64,000 nucleotides of DNA from Paenibacillus pinihumi DSM 23905 = JCM 16419 (GTDB lineage: Bacteria > Bacillota > Bacilli > Paenibacillales > Paenibacillaceae), in contig NZ_KE383864.1 in the NCBI RefSeq assembly GCF_000422505.1, forward strand, positions 1,083,349-1,147,348, written 5' to 3'. A program made the position numbers and the translations under genes. The notes under the pieces are model-generated. The model had not been told where the DNA came from. It worked only from the letters and a program-made list of their open reading frames with translations, and made no database searches. This document shows, piece by piece, positions 1 through 9,035 of the stretch; position 1 is the stretch's first letter, and the number at the start of each line of letters is the position of its first letter.

Positions 1-849
<849 letters not shown>

Positions 850-1167
850 AACATCACCCCTTTCTTTCATTTTTCGGCTTCGAACTATACTATTCTATTT
901 TTTCATTTTTGGTATAAACATAAGTTGAGAGAATCAAAAACAAACAAAAATCAGCTTTAATCCCGGAAAAGCATGTCCATTAAAAAGCCTGAATATTATA
1001 CAGCTCCGGGGAAAATGCTAATTTAACATTTAAATGGCATATGTTACTATAATTTGCATGTGATTGAATGGACATGAAATCCTTAAACACATTCCCTGCA
1101 GGCCGATGAAGCTTCATTAATATTGCATCAACTACCCTGTTTAAATAACCGTTAAGGAGGAAATATC
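850..1167. other. Divergent intergenic region
   Basis: This AT-rich gap lies between the collagen-like gene (minus) and the EamA gene (plus). It holds a candidate plus-strand promoter (listed separately) and a 10-bp inverted repeat with widely spaced arms, CATGTCCATT at 972-981 and AATGGACATG at 1067-1076. No coding frame was seen. Confidence 0.5.
1023..1053 (+). promoter_or_regulatory. Candidate vegetative promoter for the EamA gene
   Basis: TTAACA at 1023-1028 and a perfect TATAAT at 1048-1053 are separated by 19 bp, which is slightly long for a sigma-A promoter. The implied start near 1060 leaves a leader of about 108 nt. Confidence 0.35.
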
Positions 1168-1605
1168 ATGAATATCTTGCCGCTGTGGCTGCTCTATGCG
1201 CTGCTTTCGGCCGTCTCGGCTGCACTTGTAGCCATTTTCGGAAAAATCGGACTGAAGGATATCGATGCCAACTCTGCTACCGCTATCCGGGCGGTCATTA
1301 TGGCGCTGTTCCTGCTTGGTGTCGTTGCAGTTCAAGGGAAATTCACGCATTTAGGGGAAATTATCGCCCAGCGCAAGGCAATGACCTTTATTGTTCTGAG
1401 CGGCGCCGCAGGTGCGCTGTCCTGGCTGTTCTATTTTATGGCACTCAAATACGGCAAGGTGTCCCAGGTCGGCCCTATTGACAAGTTAAGCGTTGTTATA
1501 GCGGTTGTTCTGGCTGTGCTGTTTCTTGGTGAAAAAGTATCCTGGATCAATGCGGCGGGCGTAGCGCTCATTGCCGTCGGAGCTTTGCTTGTAGCGGTCA
1601 AATAA
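1168..1605 (+). CDS. EamA (DMT) family membrane protein, single-domain
   Basis: The 145-residue protein is almost entirely hydrophobic, with about five membrane spans: near residues 3-24, 34-54, 67-90 (with SGAAGALSWLFYFMALKYG), 97-115 and 121-143. The motif LKYGKVSQVGPIDKLSVV resembles the second half of an EamA domain. Typical DMT exporters carry two such domains (about 300 residues); this is a half-length form that probably works as a dimer. The start follows TTAAGGAGG with 7 nt spacing. Substrate cannot be read from sequence. It stands alone between its promoter region and the next gene. Confidence 0.8.
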   Translation: MNILPLWLLYALLSAVSAALVAIFGKIGLKDIDANSATAIRAVIMALFLLGVVAVQGKFTHLGEIIAQRKAMTFIVLSGAAGALSWLFYFMALKYGKVSQVGPIDKLSVVIAVVLAVLFLGEKVSWINAAGVALIAVGALLVAVK

Positions 1606-1736
1606 CATCCTGCGGAACTTTCCTTCCTCCCTGCTTTTTTGTACATGCCATCCATTTGTAGTATCATTAAACAAACCCGCACCTGATTTTCGATTGGCGT
1701 TTTTATATATCCTCACATCCAAGGAGGCACACCACC

Positions 1737-2276
1737 ATGCAGGAAAAAGAGAAATACAGCTTGAACAGCAAGGCGGTCGCAGAAGCAACCGAAGTCTGGC
1801 TTACCAAACGGGGGGTTACAAAGGAAGCAATCGCAGAGCTGGTCTATTTTCTGCAAAAGGACTATTTCCCGCAATTAACGCAAGAAGAGTGTATTGTGAA
1901 TGTGGAGGCCGTATTAAGCAAACGGGAGGTCCAGAATGCGGTTCTGACAGGCATTCAGCTTGATATACTGGCAGAGGAGGGCAAGCTGTTGCCTCCATTG
2001 CAAGCCATGATTCAGCATGATGAGGGGCTTTACGGATGTGACGAAATATTGGCCCTGTCCATTGTGAATGTGTACGGAAGCATCGGTTTTACCAACTTCG
2101 GTTATGTAGATAAACTCAAGCCAGGCATTCTGGTGAAGCTGAACAGCAAAACAGACGGAGAAATTCACACGTTCCTCGACGATATTGTCGGTGCTATTGC
2201 CGCTTCTGCTGCAAGCCGTATCGCTCACCGAAAACAGGCCGAGCGTGAAGCAACAGGCGACGTACCGTTAAGCTAA
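1737..2276 (+). CDS. Phosphatidylglycerophosphatase A-like protein (YutG family), copy 1
   Basis: This 179-residue soluble protein matches the PgpA/YutG family, which is linked to dephosphorylation of phosphatidylglycerophosphate in phosphatidylglycerol synthesis; in YutG relatives the reaction is inferred by homology. Visible landmarks are YGCDEILALSIVNVYGSIG (about 98-116), FGYVDKLKPG (120-129) and the acidic HTFLDDIVGA (144-153), probable metal-binding residues. The start is set by CCAAGGAGG upstream of the ATG. A second copy lies at 38707-39195 with the same motifs; this copy has about 15 extra N-terminal residues. A strong terminator follows. Confidence 0.75.
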   Translation: MQEKEKYSLNSKAVAEATEVWLTKRGVTKEAIAELVYFLQKDYFPQLTQEECIVNVEAVLSKREVQNAVLTGIQLDILAEEGKLLPPLQAMIQHDEGLYGCDEILALSIVNVYGSIGFTNFGYVDKLKPGILVKLNSKTDGEIHTFLDDIVGAIAASAASRIAHRKQAEREATGDVPLS

Positions 2277-2341
2277 GGGCTTGTGTCTGATATCCATTAT
2301 CTGCCTGACTTATCATCCTTGAACAACAACTCCAAGCTCAA

Positions 2342-2371
2342 GGTCCGGCACCATTGCTGCCGGGCCTTTTT
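2342..2371 (+). terminator. Rho-independent terminator after the PgpA-like gene
   Basis: The stem GGTCCGGCA / TGCCGGGCC (one G-U pair) with loop CCATTGC is followed by TTTTT. Confidence 0.85.
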
Positions 2372-2535
2372 GTAATTTCGTCCACTATCCCCATTCATAG
2401 AGCCGAAACACAAGGTCTGCATGTTCAGAGGAATATCAGGGAAAAATGCTCGTATATATACCTGAATTTTGTTACAGATTGGAAGCAGCTGTGCCAGGGT
2501 AATTATAGAAAAAAACAAAGTAAGGGGGACCGGTT

Positions 2536-3432
2536 ATGAGTAAGCAAGGGAAAACACTCCGGCTGCTTAATTGTCTGATCCACCGCTTTAATGATGACGA
2601 GGTTCCCGCATTGGGCGCACAATTAACCTATTATTTGATCCTCTCTTTCTTCCCCTTCCTCATTTTTGTCATCAGCATGATCGGATATGTATCCTTCTCT
2701 GCAGAGGATCTCATGGCGGATTTTTTTACGGTCATACCGGATGAAGCAGAGAAAATCGTCGAGGGCATTATTATTGAGGTCACGTCCTCCAATTCCGGAA
2801 CGCTGGTGTCATTCGGAATGCTGGCTACAATCTGGGCAGCGTCCAATGGAATTAATGCGGTAATCAAAGGGCTGAACAAAGCCTATGACGAGGAAGAAAA
2901 CCGTCCCTTCTGGAAAGTAAGGGGCATCTCGATACTGGCCACGCTTGTTCTGGCTATCGTAATTCTCGTTGCAATGCTGATGCTGATTTTCGGCAAATCG
3001 ATTGGCCAGTATTTATTTGTGGCAGCCGCTTTTCCAACGGATTTCGAACAGATATGGGGAATCGTCAAATACGTAATCCCGCTCTCCATTATGCTGTGCG
3101 TATTTATGCTGCTCTACCGAATCGCCCCGAACCGCAAACTGACATTCAAGGAGGTGCTGCCCGGTTCGTTATTTACGACGCTCGGCTGGATCATCACCTC
3201 GCTTCTGTTCTCTTTTTACGTCAACCAGTTTGGCTCTTATACAAAAACCTACGGCAGTCTCGGCGGCGTCATCGTACTCCTGATCTGGCTGTACATCAGC
3301 TCCATCATTATTTTAATGGGGGGCGAAATCAATGCGGCGCTGGCATTTGAACGTGAAGGCAAGCAGAAGGGGGAATGCAAAACGTTTGGCTCGGAATTTT
3401 TCACCTTTTTAAGGAAATGGAGAAAGACTTGA
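2536..3432 (+). CDS. YihY/virulence factor BrkB family integral membrane protein
   Basis: A 298-residue polytopic membrane protein. The family signature is visible: an N-terminal amphipathic part with ALGAQLTYYLILSFFPFLIF (about 25-43), the conserved ATIWAASNGINAVIKGLN (about 97-114), then further spans near 133-156, 180-200, 216-236 and 244-271, with the typical GSYTKTYGSLGGVIVLLIW (234-252). The C-terminus is short and basic. The family was once called ribonuclease BN, which is now considered wrong; its transport role is unproven. The start follows AAGGGGGACC. A large hairpin terminator follows. Confidence 0.85.
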   Translation: MSKQGKTLRLLNCLIHRFNDDEVPALGAQLTYYLILSFFPFLIFVISMIGYVSFSAEDLMADFFTVIPDEAEKIVEGIIIEVTSSNSGTLVSFGMLATIWAASNGINAVIKGLNKAYDEEENRPFWKVRGISILATLVLAIVILVAMLMLIFGKSIGQYLFVAAAFPTDFEQIWGIVKYVIPLSIMLCVFMLLYRIAPNRKLTFKEVLPGSLFTTLGWIITSLLFSFYVNQFGSYTKTYGSLGGVIVLLIWLYISSIIILMGGEINAALAFEREGKQKGECKTFGSEFFTFLRKWRKT

Positions 3433-3478
3433 TGTGCGAAGCTCTCCCTTCCCGTACGAAAAAACGCCACGCAAATAA

Positions 3479-3541
3479 CCCCCTGGCATTCAGTGCCCTG
3501 TCTTTCTGACAGATGGCCCTGAATACCGAGGGGGATTTTTT
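3479..3541 (+). terminator. Large terminator after the YihY gene
   Basis: A long stem (CCCCCTGGCATTCAG pairing with CTGAATACCGAGGGGG, with an inner CTGTC/GACAG stem) ends in ATTTTTT on the plus strand. It also lies just beyond the stop of the convergent small gene at 3551. Confidence 0.8.
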
Positions 3542-3550
3542 CATGCCGAC

Positions 3551-3676
3551 TCATTTTCTTACGCTTTGCGACGGATTGTTCTGCGCCGGCTGCTTTACAT
3601 TCTTGTCCAGCACTTCTTCAGCAAACTCCTCGGAAGCCTCGTAATGATTGCCTTTTGTATCTTTTTGCTGTGCCAT
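3551..3676 (-). CDS. Small hydrophilic protein of unknown function (41 aa)
   Basis: The frame MAQQKDTKGNHYEASEEFAE... ends in SQSVRK. The ribosome site AAAGGAGGG lies 9 nt before this ATG; a second ATG 7 nt further upstream sits almost on the ribosome site and is in another frame, so the 41-residue product is preferred. The protein is rich in charged residues and Gln/Asn, has no membrane segment, and may be unstructured. I do not recognise the family. The good ribosome site and its position between two terminator-bounded genes support it as real. Confidence 0.6.
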   Translation of the reverse strand: MAQQKDTKGNHYEASEEFAEEVLDKNVKQPAQNNPSQSVRK

Positions 3677-3727
3677 TGGTTCATACCCTCCTTTACAATA
3701 GAATTTGCCACCTTCAGCAACCTAGCA

Positions 3728-4072
3728 TCAGTAGCTTTCCAGATCCAGATGCATGGATTCAATATGGGCTTTTGTCTGCTCTGTGCCTACCTCATATAGA
3801 AGCTTGTAGACTCTGCCGAGCAGATGGTCATAACCCAGGTTAATACGCTCTGTGGAAAAGCTCCCAAAGGGTCTGGTGAAATGCAGGACCTGTGCCTCAT
3901 CCCAGCTCGAAAGCTCCTCAAACAGCTCCTGAAGCCGGTTAAGCTCCTCTTCATTAGCCAGGATCTCCAATTCATAGGCAGCAGCAGTCGGGTCCTCCAG
4001 AATTTGGCCGGCGCCTACTGCGACATAATACGGCTTGCGCTCGTAAAACGCCTCCTCCGAAGATGTATCCAT
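3728..4072 (-). CDS. Conserved hypothetical protein (114 aa)
   Basis: The longest frame starts at 4261, but AAAGGAGG lies 11 nt before an internal ATG at 4072, giving MDTSSEEAFYERKPYYVAVG... with a normal acidic composition; the upstream extension is Arg/Cys-rich and unlikely. The protein has an alpha/beta look: a YYVAVGAGQI strand near 15-24, a long Glu/Leu-rich helix (ELEILANEEELNRLQELFEE), and a Tyr/Leu-rich region near 84-98. No catalytic motif is evident and I cannot name the family. It is divergent from asnB/asnO. Confidence 0.65.
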   Translation of the reverse strand: MDTSSEEAFYERKPYYVAVGAGQILEDPTAAAYELEILANEEELNRLQELFEELSSWDEAQVLHFTRPFGSFSTERINLGYDHLLGRVYKLLYEVGTEQTKAHIESMHLDLESY

Positions 4073-4194
4073 CGGCTCGCCTGCCTCCTTTTCATTATTT
4101 TTGCCTGCCTCTGTAGCATCCCAGAGGGACAGACATTTTATGCCTGAGTGCCGCATATACCTTTGAGACCTTGGTTTAATGCTCAAGCGCAAAC

Positions 4195-4228
4195 GGGCGC
4201 AACCTTTCTCTGGAAGCGGGTTGCGCCC
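4195..4228. repeat. Perfect 10-bp inverted repeat upstream of the asparagine synthetase gene
   Basis: GGGCGCAACC (4195-4204) pairs with GGTTGCGCCC (4219-4228) around a 14-nt loop. No T tract follows on either strand, so it is not a standard terminator. It lies between divergent genes and could be an operator or a leader hairpin of asnB/asnO. Confidence 0.6.
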
Positions 4229-4308
4229 GGTGCAGACATGTAAGAATAGCCCCCCATTCAAATGTGATGCATTCTTATATTCAAAAAAGGCAGAGAGGAA
4301 TGAGAGGC

Positions 4309-6153
4309 ATGTGCGGAATTACCGGATGGATAGACTGGACAAAAAATCTGATTCAGGAAAGTGAAAGCCTGGAGCGAATGACCGATACGCTTGCTCCCCG
4401 CGGACCTGATGCCTCAGGAACATGGATCACGACCCATTGCGCACTTGGACACCGGCGGCTGAGCGTCATGGACCCTGCTGGCGGCGCCCAGCCGATGGTA
4501 CGGGATTCTGGTGATGATACGTATGTCATTGTGTATAACGGGGAATTGTATAACGCCCCCGAGCTGAAAAAAGAGCTGGAGCAAAGAGGGCGACGCTTCA
4601 CAACAACCTGCGATACCGAAGTGCTGCTCCTCGCTTATATAGAATGGGGGATGGCCTGTCTCGACCGGTTTAACGGGATCTTCGCTTTTGCGATCTGGAA
4701 CAGCAAGGAGGAGAATCTTTTTCTGGCCCGCGACCGCGTAGGGGTGAAGCCCCTTTTCATCAGCCAGATCGGCGGGCTTTTCCTGTTTGGCTCCGAGCCG
4801 AAAGCCATCCTCGCGCATCCTGCGGTGCCTTCAGATGTCGGGCCGGAAGGTCTGGCAGAAGTATTCATGAACGGACCGGCGCGGACACCCGGACAGGGCG
4901 TATACCGCCATTTATCCGAGCTGCTTCCCGGACAGTGCATGCTGGTTGACCGCTCAGGGGCCAAAACCCGCACCTACTGGAAGCTGGAGAGCAAGCCGCA
5001 TACCGACAATATTGAACAAACAGCCGAGCATGTCCGCTGGCTGCTCAAGGACACTGTCCACAGGCAATTGGCCTCAGATGTCCCCGTCTGTACGCTATTG
5101 TCCGGCGGACTGGATTCCAGCGCCCTGACTGCCATTGCAGCAGCCCATTACAGAGGCAGCGGCTCGGGAGAAATTGATACGTATTCCGTTGATTATGCGG
5201 ATAATGACAAACATTTCAAAGCCCATGCCTTCCAGCCCAATTCAGACGCCCCTTTCATTCAGGTGATGTCCGATTATCTTGGAAGCAGGCACACTTATAT
5301 CCAATTTGATACGCCAGAGCTGACGGAAGCCTTGGATGCGGCTGTTGCAGCCCGGGATTTGCCGGGGATGGCTGATGTCGATGGCTCGCTTTATTTGTTT
5401 TGCCGGGAAATTAAAAAAGGAGCGACCGTTGCTATCTCCGGAGAGGCCGCGGATGAAATATTTGGCGGCTACCCTTGGTTTCACCGGGAGGAAGCCCTAA
5501 GCGCCAATACCTTTCCATGGGCGTTATCATCAGCAATGCGCTCCGAGCTGCTGTCCCCGGATGTCGCCGCCTGGATCAAGCCGCTGGATTATGTAAAAGA
5601 CCGCTATGCCGATGCCGTCGCCGAAGTCCCGTATCTGGATTATGAGACGCCGGAGCAACAGCGGATGCGCAGGATGTCTTACCTGAACATTACACGGTTC
5701 ATGCCAACGCTGCTCGATCGCAAGGACCGGATGAGCATGGCTGTCGGACTTGAGGTGCGTGTGCCTTTTTGCGATCATCGGCTCGTCGAGTATGTATTTA
5801 ATATCCCATGGGAAATCAAAACATCCGGGGACCGGGAAAAGGGGATTCTGAGGAAAGCGCTACGCGGGATTCTGCCTGATGAAATCCTGTACCGCAAAAA
5901 AAGCCCCTATCCCAAAACCCATAATCCCAACTATTTGACAGCTGTCCAAAAGAGGCTGACCGCCATTCTTGATGATCCTTCCTCTCCGCTGCTGCCGCTT
6001 ATTCATGTCAAGAAAATCCGCGAGCTTATCCAGTCTACCGACGCTTCCTCCAATATTCCGTGGTTCGGCCAGCTCATGTCCGGCCCGCAATTATTTGCCT
6101 ATCTCATTCAGGTCAACCATTGGCTGAAAACCTATAAAGTGTCGATCAAATAA
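4309..6153 (+). CDS. asnO: Glutamine-hydrolysing asparagine synthetase (AsnO/AsnB type)
   Basis: Makes asparagine from aspartate, ATP and glutamine. Cys2 of MCGITGWIDW is the glutaminase nucleophile exposed after Met removal, which fixes the start at 4309; the frame is open 15 codons further upstream but that would bury the Cys. The glutaminase domain spans about 1-200 (RGPD at 31-34, YNGELYN at 76-82, CDTEVLLLAY at 101-110). The synthetase domain carries the PP-loop SGGLDS at 265-270 and GEAADEIFGGYPWF further on. Length (614 aa) matches B. subtilis AsnO (YisO), the paralogue tied to sporulation, better than AsnB. The choice of AsnO over AsnB is inference; the enzyme class is firm. Confidence 0.9.
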   Translation: MCGITGWIDWTKNLIQESESLERMTDTLAPRGPDASGTWITTHCALGHRRLSVMDPAGGAQPMVRDSGDDTYVIVYNGELYNAPELKKELEQRGRRFTTTCDTEVLLLAYIEWGMACLDRFNGIFAFAIWNSKEENLFLARDRVGVKPLFISQIGGLFLFGSEPKAILAHPAVPSDVGPEGLAEVFMNGPARTPGQGVYRHLSELLPGQCMLVDRSGAKTRTYWKLESKPHTDNIEQTAEHVRWLLKDTVHRQLASDVPVCTLLSGGLDSSALTAIAAAHYRGSGSGEIDTYSVDYADNDKHFKAHAFQPNSDAPFIQVMSDYLGSRHTYIQFDTPELTEALDAAVAARDLPGMADVDGSLYLFCREIKKGATVAISGEAADEIFGGYPWFHREEALSANTFPWALSSAMRSELLSPDVAAWIKPLDYVKDRYADAVAEVPYLDYETPEQQRMRRMSYLNITRFMPTLLDRKDRMSMAVGLEVRVPFCDHRLVEYVFNIPWEIKTSGDREKGILRKALRGILPDEILYRKKSPYPKTHNPNYLTAVQKRLTAILDDPSSPLLPLIHVKKIRELIQSTDASSNIPWFGQLMSGPQLFAYLIQVNHWLKTYKVSIK

Positions 6154-6156
6154 AAA

Positions 6157-6196
6157 GGAGCTGTGCCCCGATCCTTAACGATCAGGGGCCAGCTCC
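6157..6196. terminator. Bidirectional terminator between asnO and rdgB
   Basis: A GC-rich hairpin (GGAGCTG...CCCCGATC / GATCAGGGGCCAGCTCC) overlaps the rdgB stop codon. The minus-strand side runs into TTTTTATTT, giving a good T tract for rdgB; the plus-strand side also follows asnO closely. Confidence 0.75.
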
Positions 6197-6834
6197 TTAA
6201 TCAATTTGGCCAAAGCTTGTCCGCGATGGCTGATGGTCTGCTTCTCATCCGTATTCAACTGTCCCATGGTCCGGCCGAAGGACGGCACCCAAAACAGCGG
6301 GTCGTAGCCGAAGCCGCCTTCGCCGAGCGTACGGTCAATAATATAGCCTTCCGCTGTGCCGTCTGTATGGTACACACTTCCCTTGGACGGGTCATAGACA
6401 ACGAGGCTGCATACGAAACGGGCGCTGCTGAGCGCGGTAAGGTCCGTAGGCAGAATCAGTTCTGCATCGAACTTCATTTCTTCCCCGGCCCGCTTGTCCC
6501 CCAACTCCTTGAGCAATTTTGCGTTGTTGGCTGCATCCCCGGCTCCTTCACCTGCATATCTGGCGGAGTATACCCCAGGTTCGCCGTTCAGCGCATCCAC
6601 GCAAAGGCCGGAGTCGTCTGCCAGCACAGGCACGCCCAGCCGGTCGCCCACAGCCTTGGCCTTGATCAGCGCATTATCAAAAAACGTCTCTCCATCCTCT
6701 ACAATGTCCGGCAGGTTATCAAAATCATACATGCTCTTGACTTCCATTCCGAGCTTGGCAAAGGCATGGGCGAATTCTTTGACCTTGCCCTTGTTCTGGG
6801 TCGCCACAATGATTGTGCTTCCGGTCAGCTTCAT
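6175..6834 (-). CDS. rdgB: XTP/dITP diphosphatase (RdgB/HAM1 family, YsnA)
   Basis: Hydrolyses non-canonical purine nucleoside triphosphates (dITP, XTP, ITP) to monophosphates, keeping them out of DNA and RNA. Family motifs: [10 protein letters not shown] (11-20) for the nucleotide, [25 protein letters not shown] (71-95) with the catalytic/metal acidic residues, and [12 protein letters not shown] near 170. The length (219 aa) is a little over the usual 195-200. Its ATG overlaps the rph stop by ATGA, so translation is coupled. The order gerM-rph-rdgB matches B. subtilis gerM-rph-ysnA. Confidence 0.92.
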   Translation of the reverse strand: MKLTGSTIIVATQNKGKVKEFAHAFAKLGMEVKSMYDFDNLPDIVEDGETFFDNALIKAKAVGDRLGVPVLADDSGLCVDALNGEPGVYSARYAGEGAGDAANNAKLLKELGDKRAGEEMKFDAELILPTDLTALSSARFVCSLVVYDPSKGSVYHTDGTAEGYIIDRTLGEGGFGYDPLFWVPSFGRTMGQLNTDEKQTISHRGQALAKLIKELAPDR

Positions 6835-7577
6835 GATTCGGCCCCTCCAATTCTCAGGCCTGCCTCCCCGAGAGCTTCCTTCTGCTGCTCAATCAACGCA
6901 TAGATGCCCGCTTCTGCCGCTTCCAGCATATTGTTAAGCTCCTCACGCGAGAAAGGTGCTTCTTCTCCGGTGCCTTGAACCTCGACAAATTTGCCGGACC
7001 CGGTCATCACTACGTTCATATCGACCTTGGCCTTGGAATCCTCTTCGTAATTCAGATCCAGCAGTGTCTTCTCCTGATTGATCCCGACACTGACGGATGC
7101 CAGGTAGTCGGTAATCGGGTAGCGGTTGAACTTTACCTGCTTGCTCAGTTTATGTATCGCGAGAGACATCGCTACGAACGCGCCTGTGATCGATGTCGTC
7201 CGTGTTCCGCCATCTGCCTGGATCACATCGCAATCCAGCATAATCGTCCGCTCGCCCAGCGCCTGCAAGTCTACAATGGAACGCAGCGCTCTGCCAATCA
7301 GCCGCTGAATTTCCATCGTTCTCCCTGTCAGCTTGCCTCTGGCGGATTCACGCTGGTTGCGGGTTTGCGTAGCACGCGGCAGCATGGAATATTCTGCATT
7401 GATCCAGCCCTTGCCTTGCCCTTTCATAAAAGGGGGCACACGCTCCTCCACTGTAGCTGTGCACAGTACCTTCGTATCTCCCACTTCAATCCATACAGAT
7501 CCTTCAGCATGCTTGTTCGGATTTATTGTCATTTTTACAGGTCTTAATTGGTTGGTTTGCCTTCCATCCGTTCTCAT
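6831..7577 (-). CDS. rph: Ribonuclease PH
   Basis: A phosphorolytic 3'-to-5' exoribonuclease that trims tRNA 3' ends. [16 protein letters not shown] is the classic N-terminus, and CAGGAGGCAACGAA precedes the ATG at 7577, so the 32-residue upstream extension is rejected. RNase PH landmarks follow: [73 protein letters not shown] and [20 protein letters not shown]. Length 248 aa is normal. It lies downstream of gerM with a hairpin between them and is coupled to rdgB. Confidence 0.95.
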   Translation of the reverse strand: MRTDGRQTNQLRPVKMTINPNKHAEGSVWIEVGDTKVLCTATVEERVPPFMKGQGKGWINAEYSMLPRATQTRNQRESARGKLTGRTMEIQRLIGRALRSIVDLQALGERTIMLDCDVIQADGGTRTTSITGAFVAMSLAIHKLSKQVKFNRYPITDYLASVSVGINQEKTLLDLNYEEDSKAKVDMNVVMTGSGKFVEVQGTGEEAPFSREELNNMLEAAEAGIYALIEQQKEALGEAGLRIGGAES

Positions 7578-7683
7578 TTCGTTGCCTCCTGAATTTGAAC
7601 TATCCCCCATTTTACCAAATAAGAGCTGTAAAAGCATCCCCGCCCATGGAACCCGGGCAGTCCGGCAGTCCACAGCGATTAAA

Positions 7684-7717
7684 GAAGCCGCAGCCCGTAT
7701 GCTTCGGCTGCGGCTTC
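7684..7717 (-). terminator. Hairpin after gerM
   Basis: A perfect 12-bp stem, GAAGCCGCAGCC / GGCTGCGGCTTC with a 10-nt loop, lies between gerM and rph. On the minus strand it is followed by only TTTAAT, so it may attenuate rather than end transcription. Confidence 0.6.
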
Positions 7718-7778
7718 CAGTTATTTAATATCGGGAGCTGCGGGAATTGTCCATTGCTCCAGACTGCACGTTTGCCAT

Positions 7779-8834
7779 CTAGGATTTGATTGCATTCACA
7801 TATACAGGGCGGTCAACCGGCTCGCTGTAGCTGCGGTTGTCGGTATCCTTCACGTTGCCGCTGCCGTTTAGCTGGATCTGCACTTTGTTTGCGCCGGTGT
7901 TCTCTGTCAGGGATAAAATGACCGACTGGATCATCTCCGAAGGCATTGGCTGGCCATCCTTATAGCTCTGATCACGCAAATCGACCGTTATCACATCTTT
8001 CTTGATCTCGATGCTGCCAACCTCCAGATCCTGCGTCATGACACTGGTCAAATGGCTGGACGAGCCGGGACCTGAAATCAGCTCCTTCATTGCTGCCGCG
8101 GCAATGTCATCGCTGCGCTCAATCAGTCGGGTTACCGGTACATAATATTGGGTATCGGCCGGAGTGAGCGACGAGAAATAGAGTGTAACCGGTGTGGAAC
8201 GGGCAAGGTCAACACCTTCTGCACGCTCCAGATTAATTCCGATATCCCTGGTCAGCGCATGGGTGAGCGGGAACCCGTCCACAGGCATCTCGGACAATTT
8301 CTCTCCCTCCTGCCACAGCTCGACCTGCTTCACATCCGGAAAGCTGGTAAGCGTCCATGTAACCGCCTCGACAATACGACGCTCATCCGGAACATTATAA
8401 TCTGTAAAGTGCTCATTCAAATCTACGACCGCAAGCTCCTGATCCTTGACAATGTCCACTTTCTTTATCACAGTCCCTTTGGATAGAACCGGCTTGAAGC
8501 CTTCAGGCAGCTGACCCGCGTATGGGCCTTCGGCAACCATTGCCTCCAACGCGACCTGTTCCGGCTTCTTGTCTCCATTCAACGGGACGGACAGCGTTAC
8601 AGGAGCAATATACCCGTTGCCATCCTTCAAATAGACGGTGAGCTGACTCCCCTCACCCTGCTGCAAAGCCTGCCCTTCCTCAATAGCTTTGCTGTTCTCC
8701 TGCAATCCGGCAGGCGGCGGATCAATCTCTGTACTGGCCTGTTTGGAGAACAAACCGCATCCCCCTGTAATCAGCAATGAGGCCGCAATAAGACCTGCGG
8801 GTACTGCCTTTAACATCCAGCGTTGACGTTTCAT
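7779..8834 (-). CDS. gerM: GerM sporulation/germination lipoprotein (two GerMN domains)
   Basis: A 351-residue lipoprotein: basic start MKRQRWMLK, hydrophobic segment about 12-24 and lipobox LITGGC with the lipidated Cys near 26. Two GerMN-type repeats follow, about 65-185 (LTVYLKDGNGYIAPVTLSVP...) and 215-335 (TPVTLYFSSLTPADTQYYVP...). In B. subtilis GerM is needed for sporulation and germination and takes part in the mother cell-forespore channel structure. Position next to rph agrees with B. subtilis gene order. A sequence resembling a sigma-E promoter lies upstream, consistent with mother-cell expression. Confidence 0.9.
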   Translation of the reverse strand: MKRQRWMLKAVPAGLIAASLLITGGCGLFSKQASTEIDPPPAGLQENSKAIEEGQALQQGEGSQLTVYLKDGNGYIAPVTLSVPLNGDKKPEQVALEAMVAEGPYAGQLPEGFKPVLSKGTVIKKVDIVKDQELAVVDLNEHFTDYNVPDERRIVEAVTWTLTSFPDVKQVELWQEGEKLSEMPVDGFPLTHALTRDIGINLERAEGVDLARSTPVTLYFSSLTPADTQYYVPVTRLIERSDDIAAAAMKELISGPGSSSHLTSVMTQDLEVGSIEIKKDVITVDLRDQSYKDGQPMPSEMIQSVILSLTENTGANKVQIQLNGSGNVKDTDNRSYSEPVDRPVYVNAIKS

Positions 8835-8933
8835 AATTATACGTTCCTCCCCGGTTGCAAGAACAGGCGATTCGTATGGACTTGGCCCAGGGCCGCCCCG
8901 GCATGCACGATAGCTGTACTTGCTTGATACTAT

Positions 8934-8962
8934 TATGTATGCTGACCCTGTCCAATTTTAGA
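8934..8962 (-). promoter_or_regulatory. Candidate sigma-E-type promoter of gerM
   Basis: Reading the minus strand, CATACATA (8941-8934) resembles the sigma-E -10 consensus CATACANT, with TCTAAAA 14 nt upstream at the -35 position. The -10 match is good apart from its last base and the -35 is weak. Known sigma-E control of B. subtilis gerM is the supporting context. Confidence 0.35.
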
Positions 8963-9035
8963 CCAGTTTTGTCCTATCCGGGGGAAAATCTGAATGAGGC
9001 TTAGATGAGCCTGTTATGAGGATGAAAATTGCAAA

